Shown here in pieces: positions 15,051 through 23,096 of a stretch of 64,000 nucleotides of DNA. The translations under genes and the position numbers were made by a program. The notes under the pieces are model-generated. The model searched no databases and was not told the origin of the DNA. It worked only from the letters and a program-made list of their open reading frames with translations. Numbering within the stretch: position 1 is the first letter of the stretch; each line of letters starts with the position of its first letter. This stretch comes from DASSUW01 sp963789005 (lineage in GTDB: Bacteria > Actinomycetota > Thermoleophilia > Solirubrobacterales > Solirubrobacteraceae). The stretch lies in contig CAWBIZ010000002.1 of NCBI GenBank assembly GCA_963789005.1, positions 372,001 to 436,000 of the forward strand, read 5' to 3'.

Positions 15051-16211
15051 GTGAGCCCTTCGCGAGCGTTGCGCCTGGACCCGATCCCGGGCTTCGGCAT
15101 CGACCGCGTGGCGGCGGCGGCCGGCGACGACCCCGCGGTCCTGCGGCTCGAGAACCTCGACACCGACATCGCGCCGCCCGCAGCGGCGATCGAGGCGACG
15201 CGGGCGGCGGTGGGGAAGGACGACGCCAACTCCTACCTGCCGTTCACGGGGCGTGACGATCTCAAGGACGCGGTCGCGGGGCTGGTGGCGCGACGGAGCG
15301 GCACGCCGGTGGAGCGCTCCCAGGTCACGATCACGTGCGGCGAGGGCGACAACATGCTCGACGCCCTGCTCGCGGTCGTCGACCCGGGCGACGAGGTCGT
15401 GCTCACCGACCCCGTGTACGCCGGCATGCTCAACCGCGTCCGGCTCACGGGCGCGGTGCCGCGCCTCGTCCCGCTGCACGTCGCGGACGGCTCGTGGCGG
15501 CTCGACCTCGACGCCCTGCGAGCCGCGATCGGCCCGCGCACGCGTGCGATCTTCCTCATGAACCCGTCGTTCCCCACGGGCGCGGTGCTCTCGGCCGCCG
15601 AATGGGACGCGGTCGCGGCGGTCTGCGTGGAGCACGACCTGTGGCTCCTGTACTGGTCGGTGATGGAGGGGATCGTCTTCGACGGCGCGCCGGTCCGGCA
15701 TCCGCTGGCGCTCGAGGGGATGGCGGAGCGGACGATCGTGATCGGCACCGTCTCCTCTGAGTGGCGCATGATCGGGTGGCGCATCGGCTGGCTCGTGGGC
15801 CCGCCGTACGTCGCTCCCGACCTCGCGCTCGTGCACATCTACAACGGGCTCACGCCCGGCGGGATCGGCCAGGCGGGAGCGCTCGCGGCGCTGGCAGAGC
15901 CGGAATCCGCGCTGCGCGAGAACGTCGCCGAGTGGCAGCGCCGCCGCGACGAAGTGCTCGAGCAGCTGGCCGGCTATCCGGCGGTGCGCGCCGACGGCGG
16001 CTGGTCGCTGCTCGTGGACACGGCGGAGATGGGGATCGACCCGGCCGACGCCTCCTCGCGGCTGCTCGAGCACCGCGTGGCTGCGACGCCGATGCACGGC
16101 TGGGGCGGCGACGTCGCCGCTCGCCACCTGCGGATCGTGTTCTCGAACGAGCCGGTCGCACGCCTGGCCTCGCTCGGCGAGCGGTTCCGCGCCGCCTTCC
16201 CGCGCCCCTGA
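15051..16211 (+). CDS. Aminotransferase class I/II fold protein lacking the PLP lysine
   Basis: A 386-aa fold-type I aminotransferase homologue. The overall pattern of AspC/class I-beta enzymes is clear: CGEGDNMLDALLAVVDPGDE, DPVYAGML, the GWRIGWLVG block and the C-terminal carboxylate-binding Arg in LRIVFSNEP. The PLP site is altered. Where relatives have the Schiff-base Lys (SK before RMxGWR) this has Ser236 in VSSEWRMIGWRIG. NPxNPTG reads NPSFPTG, and the Asp/Tyr block DEVY reads WSVM. Ordinary transamination therefore looks impossible; it may be a binding or regulatory protein. Confidence 0.85.
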   Translation: MSPSRALRLDPIPGFGIDRVAAAAGDDPAVLRLENLDTDIAPPAAAIEATRAAVGKDDANSYLPFTGRDDLKDAVAGLVARRSGTPVERSQVTITCGEGDNMLDALLAVVDPGDEVVLTDPVYAGMLNRVRLTGAVPRLVPLHVADGSWRLDLDALRAAIGPRTRAIFLMNPSFPTGAVLSAAEWDAVAAVCVEHDLWLLYWSVMEGIVFDGAPVRHPLALEGMAERTIVIGTVSSEWRMIGWRIGWLVGPPYVAPDLALVHIYNGLTPGGIGQAGALAALAEPESALRENVAEWQRRRDEVLEQLAGYPAVRADGGWSLLVDTAEMGIDPADASSRLLEHRVAATPMHGWGGDVAARHLRIVFSNEPVARLASLGERFRAAFPRP

Positions 16212-16258
16212 GCCGAGCGCGGCTGGCGCAGCGGGCGGCCCGCGGTTATGGTCGGCGG

Positions 16259-17020
16259 GTGCGGAACGGCAAGCGTGTGGCGATCGGCCTCGGGCTCGCG
16301 CTGGCGGTCGGATGCCCCGGCGTCGCGTTCGCGGGATCGGTGCTCGCCCGCTCCGAGGTGAGCGACTTCATCAGGTTCGACGGCGTCGGCTGCGGCACCA
16401 CGGACTCGGTGGACATCGCGCTGCCGGCGAACGCGATGAACGTCGATGTGCGCAGGCCCGCGATCGGCACCACCGGCTCGGAGTCTCGTCTGATCGACGT
16501 AGCCGTCGTCGGCGCGAGCGTGCGCCTGACCGCGGTCGGTGAGGGAGCGGAGATCTGCGATCAGGATGCGGATACCGACATCCCGCCCGCCGAGCGGGAG
16601 TGGTCGGGAGGCTACGACTACACGATCGCGTTCCGGCAGCGCGTGAGCGTCCGCTACTGGGGCGGCTCCGAGGTGCGCCGGACCAAGCCGAAGGCTCGCC
16701 CCAAGAAGGTGACGATGCCGTTCGTGGCGCATGTCCTCAAGATCCGCTGGCGGAGCTTCGGTGGCCGCACGGCGGTCGGCCATGGCCGCGCGCGCAGCCT
16801 CTCGCTGCCCGGCATCAGGTGTGACGCCCAGACCTGCCCGGGCAACGGCGGCCGCGTGAAGGTCGTGCTCAGCCGTCCGCGCCGCTGTGGCGACATCGAC
16901 GGCGCGGTCTTCTACAGCCGCATGAAGTTCTATCCGAGGAAAGGCCGCGTCCTCAGCCCAGGCGAGGCGACCAACCCCGACTACGAGCCGTTGTGCGTCT
17001 CCGGCGCGCGTCCGATCTGA
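16259..17020 (+). CDS. Secreted protein of unknown function
   Basis: A protein of 253 aa with a signal peptide (basic MRNGKR, hydrophobic core, cleavage near AFAG). The mature part is beta-rich and has Cys at VGCGTTDS, EICDQD, GIRCDAQTC, RRCGDID and EPLCVSG, suggesting disulfides outside the cell. No family is recognised. GTG 16259 is preceded by TATGGT at 16247-16252 with a 6-nt gap, fitting a leaderless mRNA. Confidence 0.8.
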   Translation: MRNGKRVAIGLGLALAVGCPGVAFAGSVLARSEVSDFIRFDGVGCGTTDSVDIALPANAMNVDVRRPAIGTTGSESRLIDVAVVGASVRLTAVGEGAEICDQDADTDIPPAEREWSGGYDYTIAFRQRVSVRYWGGSEVRRTKPKARPKKVTMPFVAHVLKIRWRSFGGRTAVGHGRARSLSLPGIRCDAQTCPGNGGRVKVVLSRPRRCGDIDGAVFYSRMKFYPRKGRVLSPGEATNPDYEPLCVSGARPI

Positions 17021-17037
17021 TCGCTCCGGCGAGGCGT

Positions 17038-17071
17038 CGCATATTGATGCGCAACAAGCTGATGCTAGGAT
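17038..17071 (+). promoter_or_regulatory. Inverted repeat and -10 box upstream of vapBC
   Basis: CGCAT-ATTG-ATGCG (17038-17051) is a perfect inverted repeat, a possible VapB(C) operator. TAGGAT at 17066-17071 lies 6 nt before GTG 17078, implying a leaderless transcript. Confidence 0.5.
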
Positions 17072-17077
17072 GCGACT

Positions 17078-17341
17078 GTGCGCACGACGATCGATCTCGC
17101 CCCGGACGTTGACGCGCGGCTGCGGGCGGTGGCGCGGGAGCGGGGCGTGCCGCTGCGCGTGGTGATCGACGAAGCGATTCGCGCCGGACTCAGCCCTGGT
17201 CCGGGCGCCGCGAGCACGCCCTACGTCCTGCCGACACGGCGCCTCGGGGTCCGACCCGGGCTCGACCTCGTCAAGGCGCTCACGCTCGCCGGCGAGCTGG
17301 AGGACGGGGAGATCGTGCGCAAGCTCGAGCTCCGGAAGTGA
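17078..17341 (+). CDS. vapB: VapB-type ribbon-helix-helix antitoxin
   Basis: An 87-aa antitoxin. The N-terminal MRTTIDLAPDVDARLRAVAR followed by LRVVIDEAIRAGL is a ribbon-helix-helix DNA-binding fold. The C-terminal half is the flexible segment that would wrap the toxin. It overlaps vapC by GTGA, the usual arrangement for coupled antitoxin/toxin synthesis. It should repress its own promoter through the upstream inverted repeat. Confidence 0.88.
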   Translation: MRTTIDLAPDVDARLRAVARERGVPLRVVIDEAIRAGLSPGPGAASTPYVLPTRRLGVRPGLDLVKALTLAGELEDGEIVRKLELRK

Positions 17342-17772
17342 AGCTTCCCGACGTCAATCTCCTGCTCTATGGGATCGACGAAGCCTCGCCGCGCTTCGAG
17401 CACGCCCGCGGCTGGGTTGAAGGGCTGTTCGGCGGGCGTGAGACGGTGGCGCTCGCCTGGGTGGTCCTGCTCGCGTTCGTCCGGCTGACGACGAGGCCGC
17501 AGGTGATGGAGTCGCCGTTCACCGTCGACGAGGCGCTGGATGTCGTAGACGGCTGGCTCGCGCGGCCGAACGTGGTCGTCATCCATCCCACCGATCGCCA
17601 CGCAGCCGTCCTGCGCGAGCTGCTCGGGCCGCTCGGCTCCGGCGGCAACCTCACGATCGACGCCCACCTCGCGGCACTCGCCATCGAGCACGGCGCCGAG
17701 CTGTGCTCCAGCGACGCCGACTTCTCCCGCTTCCCCGGCGTCCGCTGGCGCGATCCTCTGCGCCCGGCCTGA
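17338..17772 (+). CDS. vapC: VapC-type PIN-domain toxin
   Basis: A 144-aa PIN-domain ribonuclease. The metal-binding acidic residues are in place: Asp in MKLPDVNLLLY, Glu/Asp near the middle, Asp in TIDAHLAALAIEHG and Asp in CSSDADFSRFPGVRW. VapC toxins cleave tRNA or rRNA and are held inactive by VapB. Its end is followed by a short gap before an alpha/beta hydrolase. Both genes appear intact. Confidence 0.92.
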   Translation: MKLPDVNLLLYGIDEASPRFEHARGWVEGLFGGRETVALAWVVLLAFVRLTTRPQVMESPFTVDEALDVVDGWLARPNVVVIHPTDRHAAVLRELLGPLGSGGNLTIDAHLAALAIEHGAELCSSDADFSRFPGVRWRDPLRPA

Positions 17773-17818
17773 CGCCGCCCGTCGATGAGATCTCGCGGGT
17801 GGCACGGTCTACACCGGC

Positions 17819-18523
17819 ATGCCCTCCGTCCAGCTCGGCGACGTGCACGCCTACTACGAGGAGGACGGTGATGGTGAGCCGCTCGTCCTCCTCCATCCCG
17901 GTCTCGCCGACTCCCGCGCCTTCGAGGAGTACGTGCCGGCCTTCGCCGAGCGCTTCCGCGTGTTTCGGCCCGACCGTCGCGGCCACGGGCGCACGGCCGA
18001 CGTCGAGGGCCCGATCACGTACGACGTCATGGCCGACGAGACGATCGCCTTCATCGAGCAGGTGGTCGGCGGGCCCGCGTACCTGCTCGGCCACTCGGAC
18101 GGCGCGCCGGTCGCCCTCCTCGCTGCCCTGCAGCGCCCCGACCTCGTGCGGCGCCTCGTGTTCAGCGCCGGCGTGTTCCACCACGACGGGTGGACGCCAG
18201 GCTCGATCGACCTCGACGAGGAGACGGAGGCGTTCTTCCACGACTACTGGGGCGCTGTCGCTCCGCAGGGCCGCGACCACTTCCACGTCGTCAAGGCGAA
18301 GCTCGACCGCATGCACCGCGAGGAGCCGACGCTCACGGTCGACGACCTCGCCGGCTACCCCGGCCCGGCGCTCGTGATGGTCGGCGACCGCGACCACGAG
18401 ATCCATCCGTCGCACACGCTCGCGCTCTTCAAGGGGCTGCCGGATGCCCAGCTCGCGGTCATGCCGGGGACCGGCCACGGCGGGCTCGACACACGGATCG
18501 TGATCGACTTCCTCACGCGATAG
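17819..18523 (+). CDS. Alpha/beta hydrolase
   Basis: A 234-aa alpha/beta-hydrolase fold enzyme. The oxyanion HPG motif is in LVLLHPGLADSRAF, the nucleophile Ser is in LLGHSDGAPVALL, the acid Asp is in MVGDRDHEI, and the catalytic His is in GTGHGG. It is probably an esterase, lactonase or haloperoxidase-like enzyme. The substrate is unknown. It overlaps the convergent arginase-like gene by 11 bp. Confidence 0.9.
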   Translation: MPSVQLGDVHAYYEEDGDGEPLVLLHPGLADSRAFEEYVPAFAERFRVFRPDRRGHGRTADVEGPITYDVMADETIAFIEQVVGGPAYLLGHSDGAPVALLAALQRPDLVRRLVFSAGVFHHDGWTPGSIDLDEETEAFFHDYWGAVAPQGRDHFHVVKAKLDRMHREEPTLTVDDLAGYPGPALVMVGDRDHEIHPSHTLALFKGLPDAQLAVMPGTGHGGLDTRIVIDFLTR

Positions 18524-19412
18524 CGCCGGCGAGCGCGTGGGCGAAGCGAGCGACGTCGGAGCCGTCCGGGGCGCCGTGGTGCGGGTTGAGCTCGGTGACG
18601 GTGATGGCCAGCGGGGCGTCGCCGGCGGCCAGCACCTCGAGCGCGAGGAGCGCGGCGGCGAACGGCACGCCGGTGCCGCGGCCCGTGTTCTCCGAGAGCG
18701 GCACGTCGGAGAAGTCGATGACGTCGACGTCGAAGTGCACGAGGAACGAGCGTCCGCCGGCGGTCGCGTGCCCGAGTGCTCGGCGGGCGGCGTCGCCCGG
18801 GTCCGCCGCGAGCGCGGCGACGTCGATGGTCGCCAGGCCGCGCGTCGCGATCAGCTCGGTCTCGGCCGGCGTGCTCTGCTCCGGACCGTGGCCGAGAATG
18901 ACGACGTCGTCGTCGCGCAGCAGCGGCTGCCGCGCTCCGGCGCCGGCGACGCGCGGGTCGGCGCCGGGCACGTCGAGCATGTGCGCCATCCCGGTCCAGT
19001 CGAGCGCGCCGTCGGGCACCGAGGACGGCGTGTTGAGGTCGGCGTGCAGGTCGAGATAGACGAGGCGCGGCTCGGCCCCCGCCGCCACCGCGCCGGACAC
19101 CGTGCCGATGCCGACGGTGCAGTCGCCGCCCAGCACCAGCGCGAGCTCGTCGGCGCGCACCGCCGCCTCGACGCCCGCCGCGACCTCCCGCACGCCGCGC
19201 ACGACCGCGTCGGCGTTCATCGCCCGCGGCTCGTCGTGGTCGACACGCCAGCGGAAGTGCGGCGTGTCGCCGCGGTCGCGCACCTCGCGCCCGGCGGCCC
19301 GCAGCGCGTCCACCAGGCCCGCGGCGCGCAGAGCGGCCGGAGCGTCCTCCTGGCCGGGAGCGAAGGCGCCGGCGCTCGTCGGCGCGCCGATCAGCGCGAT
19401 GGGTCGGCTCAC
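18513..19412 (-). CDS. Arginase/agmatinase (ureohydrolase) family protein
   Basis: A 299-aa ureohydrolase-fold protein. Manganese motifs are GGDCTVG (normally GGDHS), LDLHADLN (DxHxD intact) and FDVDVID (DxD intact). A metal-ligand His is replaced by Cys, which also occurs in other family members but makes classical arginase activity doubtful. It would hydrolyse a guanidino or formimino compound to urea or formamide. No arginine pathway genes are adjacent. It is divergent from the truncated methyltransferase. Confidence 0.85.
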   Translation of the reverse strand: MSRPIALIGAPTSAGAFAPGQEDAPAALRAAGLVDALRAAGREVRDRGDTPHFRWRVDHDEPRAMNADAVVRGVREVAAGVEAAVRADELALVLGGDCTVGIGTVSGAVAAGAEPRLVYLDLHADLNTPSSVPDGALDWTGMAHMLDVPGADPRVAGAGARQPLLRDDDVVILGHGPEQSTPAETELIATRGLATIDVAALAADPGDAARRALGHATAGGRSFLVHFDVDVIDFSDVPLSENTGRGTGVPFAAALLALEVLAAGDAPLAITVTELNPHHGAPDGSDVARFAHALAGAIA

Positions 19413-19447
19413 TCTTCGCCGGAGGGTGTCAGGTTCTCTCGTTCCAC

Positions 19448-19759
19448 ATGAGCGATCGCTACGACACGATCGGCGAGGGCTACGCCGCGACGCGCCGCGA
19501 GGACCCGCTGATCGCCCGCCGGATCCACGCCGCGCTGGGCGACGCCCGCAGCGTCGTCAACGTCGGCGCGGGCGCCGGCTCGTACGAGCCGGACGACCGG
19601 TACGTGATCGCCGTCGAGCCGAGCGACGTGATGGCGGCGCAGCGCGCGCCCGGCCGCGTCCCGGCCCTCCGCGCCGCGGCCGACGACCTGCCGCTGCGCG
19701 ACGGCAGCGTCGACGCCGCGATGGCCGTGCTCACGCTGCACCACTGCCCGCGGCGGTAG
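19448..19759 (+). pseudogene. Truncated class I methyltransferase
   Basis: The 103-aa product matches only the N-terminal part of a type 11 methyltransferase: GEGYAATRREDP, motif I region VVNVGAGAGSYEP, VAVEPSDVM, and LRAAADDLPLRDGSVDAAMAVLTLHH. Family proteins continue for another 100-150 residues after LHH. Here the frame ends at CPRR, and the next gene starts 10 bp later with no methyltransferase sequence in other frames. A deletion has probably joined it to the hydrolase gene. Confidence 0.75.
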
Positions 19760-19762
19760 GTT
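19757..19762 (+). promoter_or_regulatory. Candidate -10 box TAGGTT, leaderless start at 19769
   Basis: TAGGTT overlaps the TAG stop of the truncated methyltransferase and ends 6 nt before GTG 19769. Confidence 0.4.
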
Positions 19763-19768
19763 GCGTCG

Positions 19769-20569
19769 GTGGAGGTCGTGCGAGCGAACGGGCTCGAGAT
19801 CGCCTACGAGCGCGTCGGCGACGGCCCGCCGCTGGTTCTCGTCCACGGCGCGGCGCAGGACAGCCGCGCGTGGCGGCCACAGCTCGACGCCTTGGCCGAC
19901 GAGTTCACGGTCGTGGCCTGGGACGAGCCGGGCGCAGGTCGGTCCTCGGACGTCCCGGGCGACTTCGCGCTAGCCGACTACGCGGCGTGCCTGGCGACGC
20001 TGATCGATGCGCTCGCGTTGGCCGCTGTGCACGTCGCCGGCCTCTCGTGGGGCGGAACCGTCGTGCTCGAGCTCTACCGTCGGCATCCAGAGCTGGTGGC
20101 GACGCTGCTCTTGATCGACACGTATGCCGGCTGGAAGGGTTCGCTGCCCAAGGAAGAGGTGCGGGCGCGGCTGGCCGGCGTGCGGGAGATGCTGGAGGCG
20201 CCGCCGGAGGCGTTTGATCCGACGCTTCCTGGCCTGTTCGCGAACGGGCCGCCCGCCGAGTTCGTACCGCTGCTCGAGCAGATCGACGCCTCGGTCCGCC
20301 CTCATAGCCTCGGGACGCAGCTCGCCGTGATGGCGGAGACCGATCAGCGCGACCTGCTCCCGCAGATCGCCGTGCCGACGCTGCTGCTCTGGGGCGAGCA
20401 CGACGCGCGCTCCACGCTCGCCGTCGCCCGCCAGTTCGACCGGGCGATACCGGGGGCCGAGCTGGTCGTGCTCCCGGACGCCGGCCACGTCAGCAATCTC
20501 GAGCAGCCCGAAGCGTTCAACGATGCGGTGCGCCGGTTCTGCCGCGCCCACGCGACACGGCCGGGCTAG
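19769..20569 (+). CDS. Alpha/beta hydrolase
   Basis: A 266-aa hydrolase of the same fold as the protein at 17819 but not a close duplicate. Motifs are LVLVHGAAQDSRAW (oxyanion), VAGLSWGGTVVLEL (nucleophile Ser), LLLWGEHDARS (acid) and PDAGHVSNLEQPEAF (His). The C-terminal pattern resembles 3-oxoadipate enol-lactonase and esterase types. The substrate is unknown. Confidence 0.9.
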   Translation: MEVVRANGLEIAYERVGDGPPLVLVHGAAQDSRAWRPQLDALADEFTVVAWDEPGAGRSSDVPGDFALADYAACLATLIDALALAAVHVAGLSWGGTVVLELYRRHPELVATLLLIDTYAGWKGSLPKEEVRARLAGVREMLEAPPEAFDPTLPGLFANGPPAEFVPLLEQIDASVRPHSLGTQLAVMAETDQRDLLPQIAVPTLLLWGEHDARSTLAVARQFDRAIPGAELVVLPDAGHVSNLEQPEAFNDAVRRFCRAHATRPG

Positions 20570-20576
20570 CCGCCCA

Positions 20577-20582
20577 TACATT
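20577..20582 (+). promoter_or_regulatory. Candidate -10 box TACATT, leaderless start at 20589
   Basis: TACATT ends 6 nt before GTG 20589; no Shine-Dalgarno sequence is seen. Confidence 0.45.
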
Positions 20583-20588
20583 GCCGGG

Positions 20589-21467
20589 GTGAACGTCCGC
20601 GCGCCCGAGCCCGACGATGCGCCCGCGGTGCTCGAGCTGATCGTGGCGCGCGACGTCGCGGATCTCGGGCGGCCCGACTACACGCTCGACGACGTGAAGG
20701 GCGACTGGGGCTCGCCGGACATCGACCTCGCGCTCGACGCCTGGCTGGTGGAGGACGGCGACGGGCCGCTGGGGTACGCGCTGCTGGACGACAGTGCGAC
20801 GGCCCTCATAGCCGTGCCTCCTCCAAGCGAGGGGCAGGGCATCGGGACGCTGCTGCGCGAGGCCGCCGAGGGTCGGGCGGCCGCCCGCGGCGAGCGGCGC
20901 GTGTCCCAGTACGTCGTGCCGACCAACAAGGGGACCCAGGCGCATCTCCGCGACGCCGGCTACCAGCCCGCGTATCGGTACCTCCGCATGCGGATCGATC
21001 TCGCGGACGCGCCGGAGCCGCCGCTCGAGGTTCGCGTGCGCACCTTCGTCCGCGGCGAAGACGACCGAGCGGTCCACGAGCTGATCGACGCGGCGATGGC
21101 CGACATCCCCGGCAACCTGCGCTCCTCCTTCGAGTCGTGGCAGGCCGGGAAGATGACGACGGAGAGCTGGGATCCGGCGCTCTGGCTCCTCCACGAGGAC
21201 GCCGGCGGCATCGCCGGCGTCGCGCTCTGCGATCGCTGGCAGGACGGCGTCGGCTTCGTCGACTACCTCATGGTCGGGGCGCGGGCCCGCCGCCGCGGCC
21301 TCGGCCGCGCCCTGCTGCTGCACGGTCTCGCAACCCTGCGCGCAGCGGGCCTCACAGTCGGCGAGCTCTCCGTCCAGGCCGAGAACGCCAGCGCGACGCG
21401 GCTCTACGAGTCGGTCGGCATGCGCACAGTCTGGTCAATCGAGCGTTGGGACAAGGCGCTCAGCTGA
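20589..21467 (+). CDS. Tandem GNAT-domain acetyltransferase
   Basis: A 292-aa protein with two GNAT folds, as in mycothiol synthase-type enzymes. The first domain has the acetyl-CoA loop region EGQGIGTLLREAAEG. The second has a complete motif A (VGARARRRGLGRALLLHGL) and the terminal ENASATRLYESVGMRT. The second domain is likely the active one. The acceptor is unknown; MshD is one possibility but nothing here proves it. The start is GTG 20589. It overlaps the convergent BKACE gene by 8 bp. Confidence 0.82.
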   Translation: MNVRAPEPDDAPAVLELIVARDVADLGRPDYTLDDVKGDWGSPDIDLALDAWLVEDGDGPLGYALLDDSATALIAVPPPSEGQGIGTLLREAAEGRAAARGERRVSQYVVPTNKGTQAHLRDAGYQPAYRYLRMRIDLADAPEPPLEVRVRTFVRGEDDRAVHELIDAAMADIPGNLRSSFESWQAGKMTTESWDPALWLLHEDAGGIAGVALCDRWQDGVGFVDYLMVGARARRRGLGRALLLHGLATLRAAGLTVGELSVQAENASATRLYESVGMRTVWSIERWDKALS

Positions 21468-22167
21468 AATCTCGCGCGGCGCGGATCAGCGCCTCGTTGC
21501 CCGCGGTGGGCGAGCCGTCGGGGTCGTGGACGGTGTCCTCGAGGCCGACACGCGTGTCGAGCCCGCGGCGGGCCGCATCCTCGATCAGGATCCAGGTCGC
21601 CTCACCGTCGCCGTGCTGGAGTCGCGGCGCGGCGATCCCGGCGCGATCGAGCACCTCGTGGATCGCGTCGACGAACACGACCGCCTCGTGGGCCTTGAGG
21701 TCCACGGGCTCGATCAGGACGCGCGTGATGCCGGCGTGCGTGTCCCACTCGGCCAGTTGCCGCGCCTCGTCGACGGTCCACACCGCCGCCTCGATCCCGA
21801 CGCCTGCCTCGAGCAGCGCCCGAGCCACCTCGCGGGCGCCCGCCTCGGACAGGTTGACCGACGCGTAGTCGGGCGCCGTCCAGCCGCGGATCAGCTCGAT
21901 CCGGCGCTCAAGGTCGGGTTCGATCCAGGCACCGGTGGAGACGCCCACCGGCACGCCGCAGGCATCGCGCACGGTCATGGTCACGCGATCGACGAGCTCG
22001 GGATCGAGCCGCTCGCGACCCTCGACGTCGCGCGGGTGAAGGTGGATCGCGCCGGCGCCGGCGGCGACGCACGCGACCGCGTCGCGCACCAGCTCATCCG
22101 TCGAGGTCGGCACGGCTGGATGGTCGGCCTTCGTCCACGGCCCGTTGAGGGCAGCCTGGAGGAGCAT
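21460..22167 (-). CDS. BKACE family (3-keto-5-aminohexanoate cleavage-type) enzyme
   Basis: A 235-aa TIM-barrel protein of the DUF849/BKACE family, which condenses a beta-keto acid with acetyl-CoA and cleaves it to acetoacetate and a CoA ester. Zinc-binding His residues are in AIHLHPRD, and LQHGDGEATWILIEDA forms the other active-site edge. It is shorter than the usual 270-310 aa. It starts 4 bp after the monooxygenase-like gene, so the three minus-strand genes from 22919 to 21460 form an operon. Confidence 0.85.
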   Translation of the reverse strand: MLLQAALNGPWTKADHPAVPTSTDELVRDAVACVAAGAGAIHLHPRDVEGRERLDPELVDRVTMTVRDACGVPVGVSTGAWIEPDLERRIELIRGWTAPDYASVNLSEAGAREVARALLEAGVGIEAAVWTVDEARQLAEWDTHAGITRVLIEPVDLKAHEAVVFVDAIHEVLDRAGIAAPRLQHGDGEATWILIEDAARRGLDTRVGLEDTVHDPDGSPTAGNEALIRAARDFS

Positions 22168-22171
22168 CCGC

Positions 22172-22495
22172 CTACCGCCCGGACTGGGGTCGGACCTCGT
22201 CGGCGATCTCGTAGTGCGTCACCGTCGACTCGCCGCCGACGAGGTAGCGCTCGTCCTCCGGGTAGAGGACCGCGGCCTCGATGTCGTCACCCGCGAAGGC
22301 CCGGATCGCGTCGACCGACTCCCAGTGCGAGAGCGTGATGAACTCCGTGCGGTCGTCCTCGTCGCGGCGCAGCATCCACGCGCCGTGATTGCCCGCCGTG
22401 TCGGCGTATTCGGCGAAGCCCGTCTCACGGATGTAGTCCGCGTACGTGTCGGCGTCGGCACGCCGCACGACGCCCTTCCAGATGCGAGCGATCAT
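22172..22495 (-). CDS. Antibiotic biosynthesis monooxygenase (ABM)-like protein
   Basis: A 107-aa ferredoxin-like-fold protein with MIARIWKGVVRRADADTYAD at the N-terminus and the FITLSHWESVDAIRAFAG segment typical of ABM/DUF4188-like dimeric alpha-beta barrels. Such proteins oxidise small substrates or act as heme or quinone binders. AGGAG lies 7 nt before ATG 22495, supporting this start over upstream codons. It is the second gene of the RNHCP-ABM-BKACE operon. Confidence 0.75.
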   Translation of the reverse strand: MIARIWKGVVRRADADTYADYIRETGFAEYADTAGNHGAWMLRRDEDDRTEFITLSHWESVDAIRAFAGDDIEAAVLYPEDERYLVGGESTVTHYEIADEVRPQSGR

Positions 22496-22508
22496 CGGTC
22501 GTCTCCTG

Positions 22509-22919
22509 TCATCGCGTTGCTGAACCAGACCTTGGCGGGAGCGTCGACTCATCGGTCATCCACTCGAGCGGGAACGGCGGCTGCTCGAGCGGCCTGACGG
22601 CGATCTTCATCAGCGCGTGCGGGTTGTCGTCGCCGGCGATGCGGTTCAGGCGCACGCTGGCGCACCCGCCGCAGCGGTGGACGAGCGCCCATTCGCCGTC
22701 GTCGCGGACGGTGACGGCGATCGGCTCCATCGACCCGGCGCAGCCCGCGGCACGGTCGCCGGGGAGACGGTCGTCGAGGTGCCGGCTCCAGAGGCAGCTC
22801 GGGCAGTGGTTGCGGTGTTCGGTGCCCGGCGCGTCCAGCGACACGTCGAGCCGGCAGTTGCGACATCGGAATGTGTCCGGGCCTCGGCGCCGGACACGGT
22901 TGCGCTGTACGCGCGACAC
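22509..22919 (-). CDS. RNHCP domain protein
   Basis: A 136-aa putative zinc-ribbon protein named for its RNHCP motif. Cys/His pairs are FRCRNC, HRNHCPSC and HRCGGCASVRLNRIAGDDNP. It may bind nucleic acid or metal; its function is not established. GTG 22919 is preceded by GGAGGT with 4-5 nt spacing, so I prefer it to the longer ORF from 23039, whose extra N-terminus looks non-coding. First gene of a three-gene operon. Confidence 0.82.
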   Translation of the reverse strand: MSRVQRNRVRRRGPDTFRCRNCRLDVSLDAPGTEHRNHCPSCLWSRHLDDRLPGDRAAGCAGSMEPIAVTVRDDGEWALVHRCGGCASVRLNRIAGDDNPHALMKIAVRPLEQPPFPLEWMTDESTLPPRSGSATR

Positions 22920-22971
22920 GGGGACCTCCAGGGAGAGTGCTCTACAGGACGGAAGCGGCGTCGCGCGAATG

Positions 22972-22988
22972 GCCGGACTAGGTCCGGC
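22972..22988. promoter_or_regulatory. Inverted repeat GCCGGAC-tag-GTCCGGC
   Basis: A perfect 7-bp inverted repeat with a 3-bp centre lies in the 177-bp gap between the RNHCP gene and the divergent dehydrogenase. It could be an operator or a hairpin. Nothing else is recognised in this gap. Confidence 0.4.
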
Positions 22989-23096
22989 AGGCGCGACGTG
23001 GCTTATTCCGTGGCGGCACTCACACGCGGTTTGTACCACTTCGCCCGGGGCCCGAAGGTGGTGCTGGCTTCACTCCGTTTACCGTTCGGGGGCGAC

